From the NCBI GenBank assembly GCA_041305085.1, contig JBFYMA010000006.1, forward strand, positions 1 to 28,661: 28,661 nucleotides of DNA. Reading direction: 5' to 3'. How positions within the stretch are numbered: position 1 is the first letter of the stretch; each line of letters opens with the position of its first letter. A model generated the notes under the pieces. That model searched no databases, was not told where the DNA came from, and saw nothing but the letters and a program-made list of their open reading frames with translations. A program made the translations under genes and the position numbers. Source of the DNA: SURF-58 sp041305085 (GTDB taxonomy: Archaea > Nanobdellota > Nanobdellia > Woesearchaeales > UBA9642). Positions 7,735-15,750 of this stretch are shown here, in pieces.

Positions 7735-8171
7735 AAACCAAAAAAATAATACTGGGATCAGACCACGCAGGATATGAACTGAAGCAGTTTGTAAAAAGCT
7801 ACCTCGGAAGAAACTCAATTCCTTACGAGGAAGAAGGATCGGCAAATCCAGAAATGCCTGATGATTACCCTGACACTGCAAAAAAACTTGCCAGAAAAAT
7901 CCTGAAGAAAAAAGCCTTAGGAATACTCATATGCGGCTCAGGCATAGGCATGGCCATGGCTGCCAACAGGATAAAAGGCGTACGCGCAGCCTTCTGCCAT
8001 GATGCATACTCAGCAAAAATGGCCAGGCACGACAACGATGCAAATATCCTTACATTAAGGTCAAGAAATTTTCCAAAAAGCAAAATACCAATGATAATAA
8101 AAACATTTCTCGATACTGAATTCAGCGGATTGCAAAGACACAAAAGGAGGATACTAAAACTGGACAAATGA
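7731..8171 (+). CDS. rpiB: ribose 5-phosphate isomerase B
   Basis: A 146-residue RpiB that interconverts ribose 5-phosphate and ribulose 5-phosphate. SDHAGYELK near the N-terminus binds the sugar phosphate, the catalytic base is Cys68 in ICGSGIGM, and His100 in MARHDNDAN corresponds to the ring-opening histidine. Most archaea use RpiA, so the B form is notable. It overlaps both neighbours by ATGA junctions, so translation of glk, rpiB and rpe is coupled. Confidence 0.93.
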   Translation: MKTKKIILGSDHAGYELKQFVKSYLGRNSIPYEEEGSANPEMPDDYPDTAKKLARKILKKKALGILICGSGIGMAMAANRIKGVRAAFCHDAYSAKMARHDNDANILTLRSRNFPKSKIPMIIKTFLDTEFSGLQRHKRRILKLDK

Positions 8172-8827
8172 GCAGGATAATACCAACAATTTTTGCGGCA
8201 AAAAGGCAGGCATTTATCCAAAGGTTCAAAAGAATAGTTCAAATTTCTCAAAAAATACAGGTAGACATCATGGATGGAAGGTTTGTTGCTAAACGGTCTT
8301 TGGGAGTTCAGGAGATTCCTTCTTTGTTCAAGTATGGAAGGGTCTTTGAAGCCCACCTCATGGTGAACAGGCCAAGCTGGTACATAACAAAGCTAAAAAA
8401 AAAAGGGTTCAGCAAAATAATATTTCACATAGAAACAAGAAAAAGCAGGGAAGAAACGCTGAAGACAATAAACCAGATAAAGGGCAATTACATGGTTCCC
8501 TGCATTGCAATAAATCCTGAAACCCCTATAAGCGAAATAACTCCTTTTTTGGGTAAAGTCAGGAACGTTTTGGTAATGGGCGTAAAGCCTGGAAAAGAAG
8601 GCCAAAAGCTCAGACAGGAATCGGTTAAAAAAATTAAGGAGCTAAGAAAAAAATATCCTAATTTAAAAATTCAGATAGATGGAGGGGTTAATGAAAAGAC
8701 AGCAGCAGGCCTTGCAAGGGCAGGTTGTGATTATTTGAATACTGGAAGCTTTGTTGGAGATGCGGATGATCCTAAACAGGCTATAAAAGTTTTGGAAAAC
8801 GAATTTGAAAAAGGATGGAAAAAATGA
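8168..8827 (+). CDS. rpe: divergent ribulose-phosphate 3-epimerase
   Basis: A 219-residue TIM-barrel epimerase that interconverts ribulose 5-phosphate and xylulose 5-phosphate. The acid/base aspartates are kept as Asp33 in VDIMDG and Asp171 in IDGGVN, the metal-binding His63 is kept in EAHLMV, and VKPGKEGQ matches the phosphate loop VNPGFGGQ. The first metal-ligand histidine of the family (HxDxMDG) is Gln31 here, and the PSIL motif near the N-terminus reads PTIF. Operon position between rpiB and transketolase strongly supports the pathway role despite these changes. It overlaps rpiB and tktN by four bases each. Confidence 0.85.
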   Translation: MSRIIPTIFAAKRQAFIQRFKRIVQISQKIQVDIMDGRFVAKRSLGVQEIPSLFKYGRVFEAHLMVNRPSWYITKLKKKGFSKIIFHIETRKSREETLKTINQIKGNYMVPCIAINPETPISEITPFLGKVRNVLVMGVKPGKEGQKLRQESVKKIKELRKKYPNLKIQIDGGVNEKTAAGLARAGCDYLNTGSFVGDADDPKQAIKVLENEFEKGWKK

Positions 8828-9675
8828 CAGAAACAGTCCAACTAAAGCTGACAGCTAATTCCTTAAGGCAGGACATAATAAGAATGCTTAACAAGGCTGG
8901 CTCTGGGCATAGTGCAGGCAGCCTTGGAATGGCAGACATATTTACAGCACTGTACTTCAAGTTTTTGAAAATAAACCCTGAAAAGCCCGACTGGAAGGAA
9001 AGGGATTATGTTGTGCTGTCAAACGGTCACATCTGCCCTGTTTTGTATGCTGCAATGGCGCATAGAGGATTCTTTCAAAAACAGGAGCTTATGAATTTCA
9101 GAAAAATAGACAGCAGGCTGCAGGGGCATCCGCACAGGCAGAGTCTTCCTGGGCTGGAAACCAGCTCAGGCCCACTTGGATGTGGGTTGAGCCAGGCTGT
9201 GGGAATGGCCTTGGCGCTGAAAATGGATAAGAAAAAAAACAGGGTTTTCTGTATTACAAGCGATGGAGAACACGACGAAGGCAACACCTGGGAAGGAGTG
9301 ATGCTGGCTGCAAAATACAGGCTTGATAATCTTATAAATATTGTTGACAGAAACTTCATCCAGATAGATGGGCCTACAGAGCAGATAATGCCTTTGGGTT
9401 CGCTAAAGGAAAAATATCATGATTTTGGGTGGAATGTGATAGAGACAGATGGCAATGACATGGAAAAAGTTGTGCAGGCCATAGAAAAAGCCTTGACACT
9501 TAAAGAAAAGCCTGCAGTGATCATTGCAAAAACCATTCCGGGCAAAGGAGCGAGCTTTATGGAGAACAACTACAGATGGCACGGAAAAGCTCCAGACAAT
9601 AAAGAGGCAGGAACAGCATTGAAAGAGCTTGAAGAGGAGAGAAAAAAACTTGAGCAGGCAACAAAAAATACATAA
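8824..9675 (+). CDS. transketolase, N-terminal subunit
   Basis: A 283-residue protein equal to the thiamine-diphosphate-binding N-terminal domain of transketolase. Visible are the GHSAGSLGM and NGHICPVLYA segments and the ThDP/Mg motif SDGEHDEG ending in the Asn of VDRN about 30 residues later. The Pyr and C-terminal domains are in the next gene, giving the split enzyme typical of archaea. It transfers two-carbon units between ketose and aldose phosphates. ATG 8815 is also possible, but ATG 8824 makes an ATGA overlap with rpe, the junction used throughout this operon, with AAGGATGG as binding site. Confidence 0.93.
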   Translation: MTETVQLKLTANSLRQDIIRMLNKAGSGHSAGSLGMADIFTALYFKFLKINPEKPDWKERDYVVLSNGHICPVLYAAMAHRGFFQKQELMNFRKIDSRLQGHPHRQSLPGLETSSGPLGCGLSQAVGMALALKMDKKKNRVFCITSDGEHDEGNTWEGVMLAAKYRLDNLINIVDRNFIQIDGPTEQIMPLGSLKEKYHDFGWNVIETDGNDMEKVVQAIEKALTLKEKPAVIIAKTIPGKGASFMENNYRWHGKAPDNKEAGTALKELEEERKKLEQATKNT

Positions 9676-9695
9676 AAACACAAAACCTAATAAAA

Positions 9696-10670
9696 ATGCT
9701 TAACAAACAACTAAAGCTGAACAAAGACTTTGAAACAACAGAAAAAAAATCGACTAGAGATGGATTTGGAAAAGGAATAGTGGAAGCAGCAAAAAAAGAC
9801 AGAAAAATAATTGCCCTGACTGCAGATCTTGCAGGCTCAACCTGCCTTTCAGAATTTATCAAAAAATTTCCCAACAGGTTTGTCCAGTGCGGGGTTGCCG
9901 AGCAAAGCCTTGCGACAACAGCCAGCGGAATGGCAAACATTGGAAAAATTCCTTTTATCACAAGCTTTGCAGCATTTAATCCTGGAAGAAACTGGGAGCA
10001 GATAAGGACAACAATATGCTACAACAGCCAAAACGTCAAGATTATTGGCAGCCATAGCGGATTAGGTGTTGGAGAGGATGGCGCAACTCATCAGTCATTG
10101 GAGGATGTTGCAATAACAAGGGTCCTGCCAAACATGCAGGTTGTTGTGCCCTGTGACTTTGAGCAGGCAAAAAAAGCCACACTGGAAATTGCCAAAACAA
10201 AAACTCCTACCTATATGAGAATTCATAGGCAAAAATCCTCAATAATAACAACAAAAAAATCACCGTTTCAGCTCGGAAAACTGCAGATTTTAAAAGAAGG
10301 TGCTGATTATGCGCTGTTTTCCTATGGCCCACAGGTAATAGAATGTATTTTGGCTGCAGAAGAGCTGGAAAAACAAGGCAAAAGTGTGATGGTGGTGAAC
10401 TGCCACACAATAAAGCCTCTTGACAATCCTGCAATCCTTGAAATCGCAAATCAAGTAAAGGCAATAGTTGTGTTTGAAGACCATCAAAAAATAGGAGGAT
10501 TAGGGGGAGCGGTTGCAGAACTGCTTGCTGAAGAACATCCAATAAGAGTTTTGAGAGTCGGGATGGATGATTGTTTTGGAGAGTCAGGAGCTGCTGCTGA
10601 AATTTTTAAGAAGTACTCTTTGACAAAGAAGAATATTATAGAAATATTTATTAATGGAAAAGCTTTTTAA
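9696..10670 (+). CDS. transketolase, C-terminal subunit
   Basis: A 324-residue partner of the preceding subunit, containing the pyrimidine-binding domain and the C-terminal domain. GVAEQSLATTASGMA carries the glutamate that activates thiamine diphosphate, THQSLEDVA is the conserved active-site segment, and the last third has the Rossmann-like C-terminal fold. About 20 extra residues precede the start of homology; ATG 9696 is used because no internal ATG has a better context. It is the last gene of the sugar operon. Confidence 0.93.
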   Translation: MLNKQLKLNKDFETTEKKSTRDGFGKGIVEAAKKDRKIIALTADLAGSTCLSEFIKKFPNRFVQCGVAEQSLATTASGMANIGKIPFITSFAAFNPGRNWEQIRTTICYNSQNVKIIGSHSGLGVGEDGATHQSLEDVAITRVLPNMQVVVPCDFEQAKKATLEIAKTKTPTYMRIHRQKSSIITTKKSPFQLGKLQILKEGADYALFSYGPQVIECILAAEELEKQGKSVMVVNCHTIKPLDNPAILEIANQVKAIVVFEDHQKIGGLGGAVAELLAEEHPIRVLRVGMDDCFGESGAAAEIFKKYSLTKKNIIEIFINGKAF

Positions 10671-10709
10671 AAGAAAAACCGTAAGAAACGATAATTGTGG
10701 TGGGCGCAT

Positions 10710-13010
10710 ATGAAGAAAAATTATAGGCTAATAATATTTATTTTAACATTCCTTATATTATCTATGAGCACCTATGCATATATAGCGCCGCTGAAACCAA
10801 CAGCACCAATAATGACCTTGCAGGAAACCACCCCAACACAGCTTGTTTCTGGTGAAAAGAGCATGGACTGGGGATTCTTTCCTCCAACACCTTCAGAAGA
10901 AGTTTTTAATCATAATTATATTGAATTCAATATAGGTGTTCTTGAGAAATGCACTACAGAGCAGGGTGGGTTAAAAATAGAGATGAATGGGGTTAACAGG
11001 TCTGTGTGCACTAACTGCCCGTTTACTGTTCCAGGGTTTGTAACATATAACTGGACAGGGCTTAACGACGGCAATAAATCTTACTCTTTTTGGTGCAACA
11101 ACCAGAAAAAAACTTCCAGTTGGACATATCTTGACACTGGAAAAAATGCATATGCAAAACAGATATCTCCAGAGGATAACTACCACTGGGAAGATCCTGC
11201 CCAGCCAATCACCCTAAGCTGTGAAGCCTACAGCCCTTCAGGTATCGAAAGCATTACATTAAGAGGAGATTTTTACAATATAAAGTATGAGATGCTCTAC
11301 ACAGACACTTTTATGGTTCCTGGAAACCAGACAAACTATACTGCAAATTTTCAAGTAGAAGGGATAGATATAAATGACTCATACATTTGGAACTGCGAAG
11401 CGCAAAGCAAGGGAGGATATAAAATATATAGTGACCAAAATTACACTCTGAACGTCGGCAGGGGAATAGTATATGTTATCCATGCAATTGATACAGAATC
11501 CAACAACAGGGAAAGCCAGGATCACAAATTCTTTATGGACCTTGACTTCAGCAACTATATTATAAATAATTTTAATAATTATGGAGATCCGGATAATGGT
11601 GTAACAATCCAAACATTTGATCAGGACACAAGAAGATTGTATACAGACAGCTTCAACAATCCATTCAAGCTTACATGGTATCTTATGACTCACGAAGCCC
11701 ATTGCCATGCTAAAGATTCCAGTGGAATGCTCCCTAATCCTGTCGGCTGTGATATAATTGCAGAAATAATGTATGGAAACAAAAGCAGCATACTTTATAG
11801 CTATGGAGGAACCTATAGAAATGAGATTACGAGATGGGGGGATGGTATAGGCTGGCACAACCATCACTCTTATTGGAGTGGAGAGTCAACAAGCGATTCT
11901 GCAGGAGAATGGATTGGTGATTCATTATCAGAGTTTAGCTTTGATGGCTCTAGCCTTTTTTGGTATAACACTTCCAACACAACTTTAACAGAAACAGACT
12001 ATGTCAGAGCTAAAAAGCTTGCTTCAGAATTTTCTTACAATTATAACCTTCCATGGACTTCATATAGAGCTGGCTGGCTGGTAATAAATAATGCATATAA
12101 TGGTTTCCTGGAAAAAATAACTGCTCTGGATTTTACAAATACTCCATTACCAGCGGGGAACATGTGGAAGCCGCAAATATACAAGTCAGGAACAGACAGG
12201 CTTATCGGGTTCAGATGCTCTCCAGGAGCTCCAAGCCAAGCAATAATGGATAATGGATTTTACTATGCTCAAAATGGACAGAGAGTTGTTGTTTGCGGCT
12301 ACAGCCATAATTATCTTGGCATTGTTTTGATTTCAGATACTGCAAATATTTGGAACAGGGCAACGCAATCCAGCAGCAATTATGGTGTTGATTTTAAATA
12401 TGTGACTGATTTGGAGGCTGCACAGGCATTTTTCAGAATTACTGATACTACTCCACCAACACTTCAGACAGAAATTATAGAAAATAATCTTTATGTTTAC
12501 AGCGATGAGGAATTATATTCTCCACCTGTTTTAAACATCCGCTTGAATGATGGCTTGACAACAAATTATTCTTTGGAGTATATGAGTGAAATAAACAAGA
12601 CAGCCTTTGTTTTTGACATATCAAGCTATGAGAACAGGATTCTTGGTATAGTTGTCAGAGCGACAGATAAGCACTTTAATACAGCATCAAAAAAAGTTTC
12701 ATTGTTTCAGCAAGGGTTGGCTGTTTGCGGCGACATGAACTATGACAAAAAGGTCAATGTAATGGACATAATATATCTTATAAATTATAAATTCAAAAAT
12801 GGCCCTGATCCCGTTCCTCTGGTTCAATTGGGAGATGTTGACGGAAGCGGCCGTATAAACATATTGGACATAATTTATCTGATTAACTACAAATACAAGG
12901 AAGGGCCTGCTCCTGTCGGCCAGTTTGGGTTGTGCAATTCCCCTGCTCCTTCAGAGCCAACAGAAGAAGGGGATTTGCAGACAATAATTGAGTATTTGCA
13001 GAATGTATAG
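10710..13010 (+). CDS. secreted protein with deacetylase-like domain and C-terminal dockerin
   Basis: A 766-residue exported protein. Residues 1-25 are a signal peptide (basic start, long hydrophobic core, likely cleavage after TYA). Residues about 35-250 look like beta-sandwich domains with paired cysteines. Residues about 255-560 resemble the polysaccharide deacetylase (NodB) barrel: IDTE at 260-263, WHNHH at 382-386 and RAGW at 453-456 match its metal and catalytic motifs in order. A further beta domain follows. Residues 671-736 form a type I dockerin with two calcium loops (GDMNYDKKVNV and GDVDGSGRINI), each followed by an IIYLINYK helix. Many N-x-S/T sequons suggest glycosylation. The frame opens at TTG 10695, but GGTGGG at 10699-10704 points to ATG 10710. 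No cohesin partner is in the window. The dockerin is secure; the deacetylase call is moderate. Confidence 0.75.
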   Translation: MKKNYRLIIFILTFLILSMSTYAYIAPLKPTAPIMTLQETTPTQLVSGEKSMDWGFFPPTPSEEVFNHNYIEFNIGVLEKCTTEQGGLKIEMNGVNRSVCTNCPFTVPGFVTYNWTGLNDGNKSYSFWCNNQKKTSSWTYLDTGKNAYAKQISPEDNYHWEDPAQPITLSCEAYSPSGIESITLRGDFYNIKYEMLYTDTFMVPGNQTNYTANFQVEGIDINDSYIWNCEAQSKGGYKIYSDQNYTLNVGRGIVYVIHAIDTESNNRESQDHKFFMDLDFSNYIINNFNNYGDPDNGVTIQTFDQDTRRLYTDSFNNPFKLTWYLMTHEAHCHAKDSSGMLPNPVGCDIIAEIMYGNKSSILYSYGGTYRNEITRWGDGIGWHNHHSYWSGESTSDSAGEWIGDSLSEFSFDGSSLFWYNTSNTTLTETDYVRAKKLASEFSYNYNLPWTSYRAGWLVINNAYNGFLEKITALDFTNTPLPAGNMWKPQIYKSGTDRLIGFRCSPGAPSQAIMDNGFYYAQNGQRVVVCGYSHNYLGIVLISDTANIWNRATQSSSNYGVDFKYVTDLEAAQAFFRITDTTPPTLQTEIIENNLYVYSDEELYSPPVLNIRLNDGLTTNYSLEYMSEINKTAFVFDISSYENRILGIVVRATDKHFNTASKKVSLFQQGLAVCGDMNYDKKVNVMDIIYLINYKFKNGPDPVPLVQLGDVDGSGRINILDIIYLINYKYKEGPAPVGQFGLCNSPAPSEPTEEGDLQTIIEYLQNV

Positions 13011-13068
13011 GCCTCCTGCTGCTTTTTTATTGAAAATTTCGACTAAAAGGAGAAATTTCTATGGGTTG

Positions 13069-13245
13069 AATATCACAGAGTGCAGCAACCTCTGTTGCTC
13101 TGTACCCCTGCCTTCAGGTCAAAATTTTCAATTCCAAAAATGTGCCTGTGAAGATTGCGAGCCTGTAATATCACAGAGTGATGCCAGCAATATTTGATTG
13201 CTCTGCACCTCAACCTTTAGGTCTGGGATAGGGCAAACCTATCAG
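13069..13245 (+). ncRNA. candidate structured RNA with tandem hairpin repeats
   Basis: The 270-base gap between the dockerin gene and the zinc-ribbon gene holds a diverged direct repeat. AATATCACAGAGTG occurs identically at 13069-13082 and 13167-13180. In each copy it is followed by AGCAA pairing with TTGCT (hairpin), then CTCTG, and after a short segment by TT(C/T)AGGTC. A third hairpin, CTG/ATAGG with CCTAT/CAG around a GCAAA loop, lies at 13223-13245, and a T-rich run at 13257-13272 could end transcription. I do not recognise an RNA family. An expressed RNA, 3' UTR element or riboswitch-like leader are all possible. Confidence 0.4.
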
Positions 13246-13280
13246 TAATCAGGCGCATTTTTGTTATTTTTTCACGATTT

Positions 13281-13379
13281 ATGGAACAATGCACAATCTG
13301 CGGATGTGAAATGCTGAATAATAAATGCAAAATAATATGCCCAAACTGCGGATTTACCCGAGATTGCTCTGATCCTTAA
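13281..13379 (+). CDS. 32-residue zinc-ribbon protein
   Basis: A very small intact frame encoding two Cys pairs: CTIC at residues 4-7 and CPNC at 20-23, with extra cysteines at 9, 16 and 29, ending in RDCSDP. The layout CxxC-x12-CxxC followed by GFTRDC is that of a single zinc ribbon, and the cysteine density in a random frame would be improbable. No ribosome binding site is seen before the ATG. It converges with the dus gene and overlaps its 3' end by 26 bases. Function unknown; it may bind nucleic acid or act as a metal-binding subunit. Confidence 0.6.
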   Translation: MEQCTICGCEMLNNKCKIICPNCGFTRDCSDP

Positions 13380-14295
13380 AATTTTTTAAAACAACTTTCA
13401 GCTCATCAAGGTTTTTGCACAGGCTTATTCTGTTTCTAAGGACTGAGCCTCCAACAAGCCCTTTTGTAAACTGGATTGCGTGCTGCTTTACTGGAACAAA
13501 GCCTGTGCTGTATTTTTTTGCTATTTTTAAATAATCATTCAACTGCCCAAGCTTTGGCTTTGAGCCATAGGAACCTTTTTTCACATAGTCATTTATCTGC
13601 CTGAAAATATAAGGATTTGCCATGGCAGCCCTTCCTATCATGATATGATCAGCGCCACTCTCCTCAAGCCTCTGGGCAAAAATTTCAGGAGTGTCTATAT
13701 CCCCATTTCCTATGACAGGAATATTTACAGACTCTTTAACCTTTTTTATGAGCTCCCAGTCTGATTTTCCTGAATAACCCTGCTTTTGTGTTCTGGCATG
13801 AAGGGTTATTGCGCTCGCACCTGCTTTTTCAGCAATTTTTGCAACCTTTACTGCATTGATGTTATTTTTGTCTATTCCTGATCTGAGTTTTACTGTTACT
13901 GGAATGCTTACTGCTGCAGCAAGCTTTTTTATTATCTCCCCAATTTTTTCAGGCTTTTCCAGCAGAGCGCTCCCGCTCCCTGTGCTTATAACTTTATAAG
14001 CAGGACAGCCGCAGTTGATGTCTATTATGTCAAATTTTTTTTCAACCAGTTTTGCAGCGCTCACTACTTCTTCTATGCTGCTTCCAAACAGCTGCACCCC
14101 GCAAAAACCTTTTGATTCCCTTTTCAGCTGCCTAAACTCTTTTTTTGTTCTGGTGATGCCTGCACTGCTCACAAACTCTGTAAAAGAAAGTGAAGCTCCG
14201 TAATTTTTGCAGAGCTCCCTGAACGCAACATCGCCCACTCCTGACAGAGGCGCAAGTATTGCTTTTCCTGGAAGATTTGGGAATGGTATGGGCAT
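13354..14295 (-). CDS. dus: tRNA-dihydrouridine synthase
   Basis: A 313-residue flavoenzyme that reduces uridine to dihydrouridine in tRNA. The N-terminal FMN-binding segment APLSGVGDVAFR, the catalytic Cys97 in NCGCPAYKV, the HARTQKQGYSG motif and the phosphate-binding IGNGDI and IGRAAMANP motifs are all present in family order. It resembles the DusB-like branch. The C-terminal domain is helical and RNA-binding in known members. The neighbouring prenyl-synthase-like gene is 23 bases upstream on the same strand. Which uridine it modifies cannot be told from the sequence. Confidence 0.93.
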   Translation of the reverse strand: MPIPFPNLPGKAILAPLSGVGDVAFRELCKNYGASLSFTEFVSSAGITRTKKEFRQLKRESKGFCGVQLFGSSIEEVVSAAKLVEKKFDIIDINCGCPAYKVISTGSGSALLEKPEKIGEIIKKLAAAVSIPVTVKLRSGIDKNNINAVKVAKIAEKAGASAITLHARTQKQGYSGKSDWELIKKVKESVNIPVIGNGDIDTPEIFAQRLEESGADHIMIGRAAMANPYIFRQINDYVKKGSYGSKPKLGQLNDYLKIAKKYSTGFVPVKQHAIQFTKGLVGGSVLRNRISLCKNLDELKVVLKNFKDQSNLG

Positions 14296-14318
14296 TTTAG
14301 CAAAGAAACAGCTCTTTT

Positions 14319-15224
14319 TTAAAAAATGTTTGTTCTATTGTCAGTTTCAATACTTATAAACTGTTCTAATTGGTAAAGCCAGCTTTCACAGAACTTTTTG
14401 AATAAGTATAATCTTTTGTCTGTATTGGTTTTCCAGATAGGGTTCTTTAATCTTTCTTTCAATAAAAGATTGCTTGCTGACTCAAACTTCTGCATAATTT
14501 TTTTGTATAGGTCTTGAATATATTCTTGGTCCAAGCCAAGTTCTTCTACATTTACACTGACAACTTTGTCTTCTTTTATGCAAACTCCTCTAAGAGCAAA
14601 AATATCTTCTTTTGCAATATTAATAAAGCCTTTTGCAATATCATCCCGGTAATCGCAAATATTATCTGCACTTTTTACAGCCACACCATACGCTTTTGCC
14701 AATGATATAAAGTAATATGGGTTCGAAGGAGGGCATAAAATAAACAAAAACTGTGATGCAACCAATGACCCTATACCATAATTTATTTCGTCCAGTTTTT
14801 TTCTATCCAAAATTTTCCATCTTCTTTGCAAATTTATTTCTTCTAATCCCCAAAATCTAAGAACTTCTTCATAGGTGTGCTTTCCTATTGCTTTTTCAGT
14901 AATTTTTGGAAACTTTGATGAGGATAAGTCACATAACTGATGTCCCAAATCTGATACTATCTTCTCTTCAGTTGTTGACAGACTTGCTATTTCTCCGGAA
15001 AAGCTTCGCTGAAATATTTTCTTTAACTTATTCAAGTATTCTGAAGAAATTTCATAAGAGTCAATCGCATCATCAACAATAGCCATGCCGTGGTTAATCA
15101 AATCTAGAATATTTTTTTGCTTTTCCGGAAGAAGATCTCGTAGTTCAGAGTAGGTCTGGCTCCTGCCATATCTGTCCATCTCAGCTAATCTTTCCTTTAT
15201 TAGCTGTTTTTCGAGATAACTCAT
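14319..15224 (-). CDS. isoprenoid-synthase-fold protein, squalene/phytoene synthase-like
   Basis: A 301-residue helical protein. Two aspartate-rich motifs stand where class I prenyl synthases bind the diphosphate-magnesium group: DDAID at 51-55, and NICDYRDD at 188-195 followed by AKGFINIAKED, which parallels the NIxRDxxED...P.ED segment of squalene and phytoene synthases. That resemblance and the spacing suggest a head-to-head prenyltransferase or related terpenoid enzyme; the arginine of the second motif is missing. A TATA-like AAATTTATAAA about 25-35 bases upstream supports its own near-leaderless promoter. The gene lies next to a HEPN/MNT module in a stretch that looks more AT-rich than its surroundings. 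Family membership is a moderate-confidence inference. Confidence 0.45.
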   Translation of the reverse strand: MSYLEKQLIKERLAEMDRYGRSQTYSELRDLLPEKQKNILDLINHGMAIVDDAIDSYEISSEYLNKLKKIFQRSFSGEIASLSTTEEKIVSDLGHQLCDLSSSKFPKITEKAIGKHTYEEVLRFWGLEEINLQRRWKILDRKKLDEINYGIGSLVASQFLFILCPPSNPYYFISLAKAYGVAVKSADNICDYRDDIAKGFINIAKEDIFALRGVCIKEDKVVSVNVEELGLDQEYIQDLYKKIMQKFESASNLLLKERLKNPIWKTNTDKRLYLFKKFCESWLYQLEQFISIETDNRTNIF

Positions 15225-15270
15225 ACAAAAAAAGTATTGACAAAGAATTTATAAATTTTATTATTTATTA

Positions 15271-15286
15271 ACTACGAACAAGTAGT
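15271..15286 (-). terminator. small hairpin after the HEPN gene
   Basis: ACTAC and GTAGT pair around a 6-base loop nine bases after the HEPN stop, followed in the minus direction by an A/T-rich run. It may end the MNT-HEPN transcript. The stem is only 5 bp, so this is tentative. Confidence 0.25.
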
Positions 15287-15294
15287 ATTATAAA

Positions 15295-15750
15295 TTATTT
15301 TGGTGTTGTGTTTGTTCTATTCATACAGGTTTTATAAATTCTTTTCATAAAAATGACAACTTTTTCTGCATATTCTTTATTGATAATTTTTCCATAGTAA
15401 ATCATTCCGTTTCTAAAATACCTTATTTGGTCTGTGAATTGTACTTCTGTCTCTTTAAAATCCAGGTTTCGCATAAATGAAACTTCAGCTTCATGTGCTC
15501 CCTGCCCTGAAGAGTTGTATCCTTTAATAAGCATGTGCGCTCTGATAATTTCAATTATTATATCATAGCAGTCTTTTACAATGGAGTTGGCGTTTTTTTC
15601 ACTAATAGGAATTATTTCTATTCTTTCCATAAGCCCTTCATAAGAGTTCCTTGCCTCTTCCACAAGGAATTTTGCCCTGGATCTGTCAGGAGTTTGTTTT
15701 TTGACAACTCCGGATTCAATAAATTCATTAAACTGCTTCACTGCTTTCAC
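15295..15750 (-). CDS. HEPN-domain protein (putative toxin of MNT-HEPN pair)
   Basis: A 151-residue helical protein. The central segment IIRAHMLIKGY and the C-terminal RYFRNGMIYYGK match HEPN domains, which in toxin-antitoxin pairs act as RNases regulated by a nucleotidyltransferase partner. The catalytic RX4-6H motif is altered: the Arg-Asn is present but the His is replaced by Tyr (RNGMIYYG). Either the RNase is inactive or it belongs to a variant group. The start is GTG and overlaps the MNT stop (GTGA). Tyrosines in this motif could be targets for AMPylation by the partner, as in characterised MntA/HepT systems; that is inference. Confidence 0.75.
   Translation of the reverse strand: MKAVKQFNEFIESGVVKKQTPDRSRAKFLVEEARNSYEGLMERIEIIPISEKNANSIVKDCYDIIIEIIRAHMLIKGYNSSGQGAHEAEVSFMRNLDFKETEVQFTDQIRYFRNGMIYYGKIINKEYAEKVVIFMKRIYKTCMNRTNTTPK

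Noticed and set aside
12988..13197. 69-codon open frame across the end of the dockerin gene and the repeat hairpins
   Set aside because: No start context or family, low-complexity composition, and it runs through the repeat structures; the hairpins explain the region better.
14715..14730. GGGTTCGAAGG resembling a tRNA T-loop
   Set aside because: It lies inside the prenyl-synthase-like coding sequence and no acceptor or anticodon stem surrounds it.
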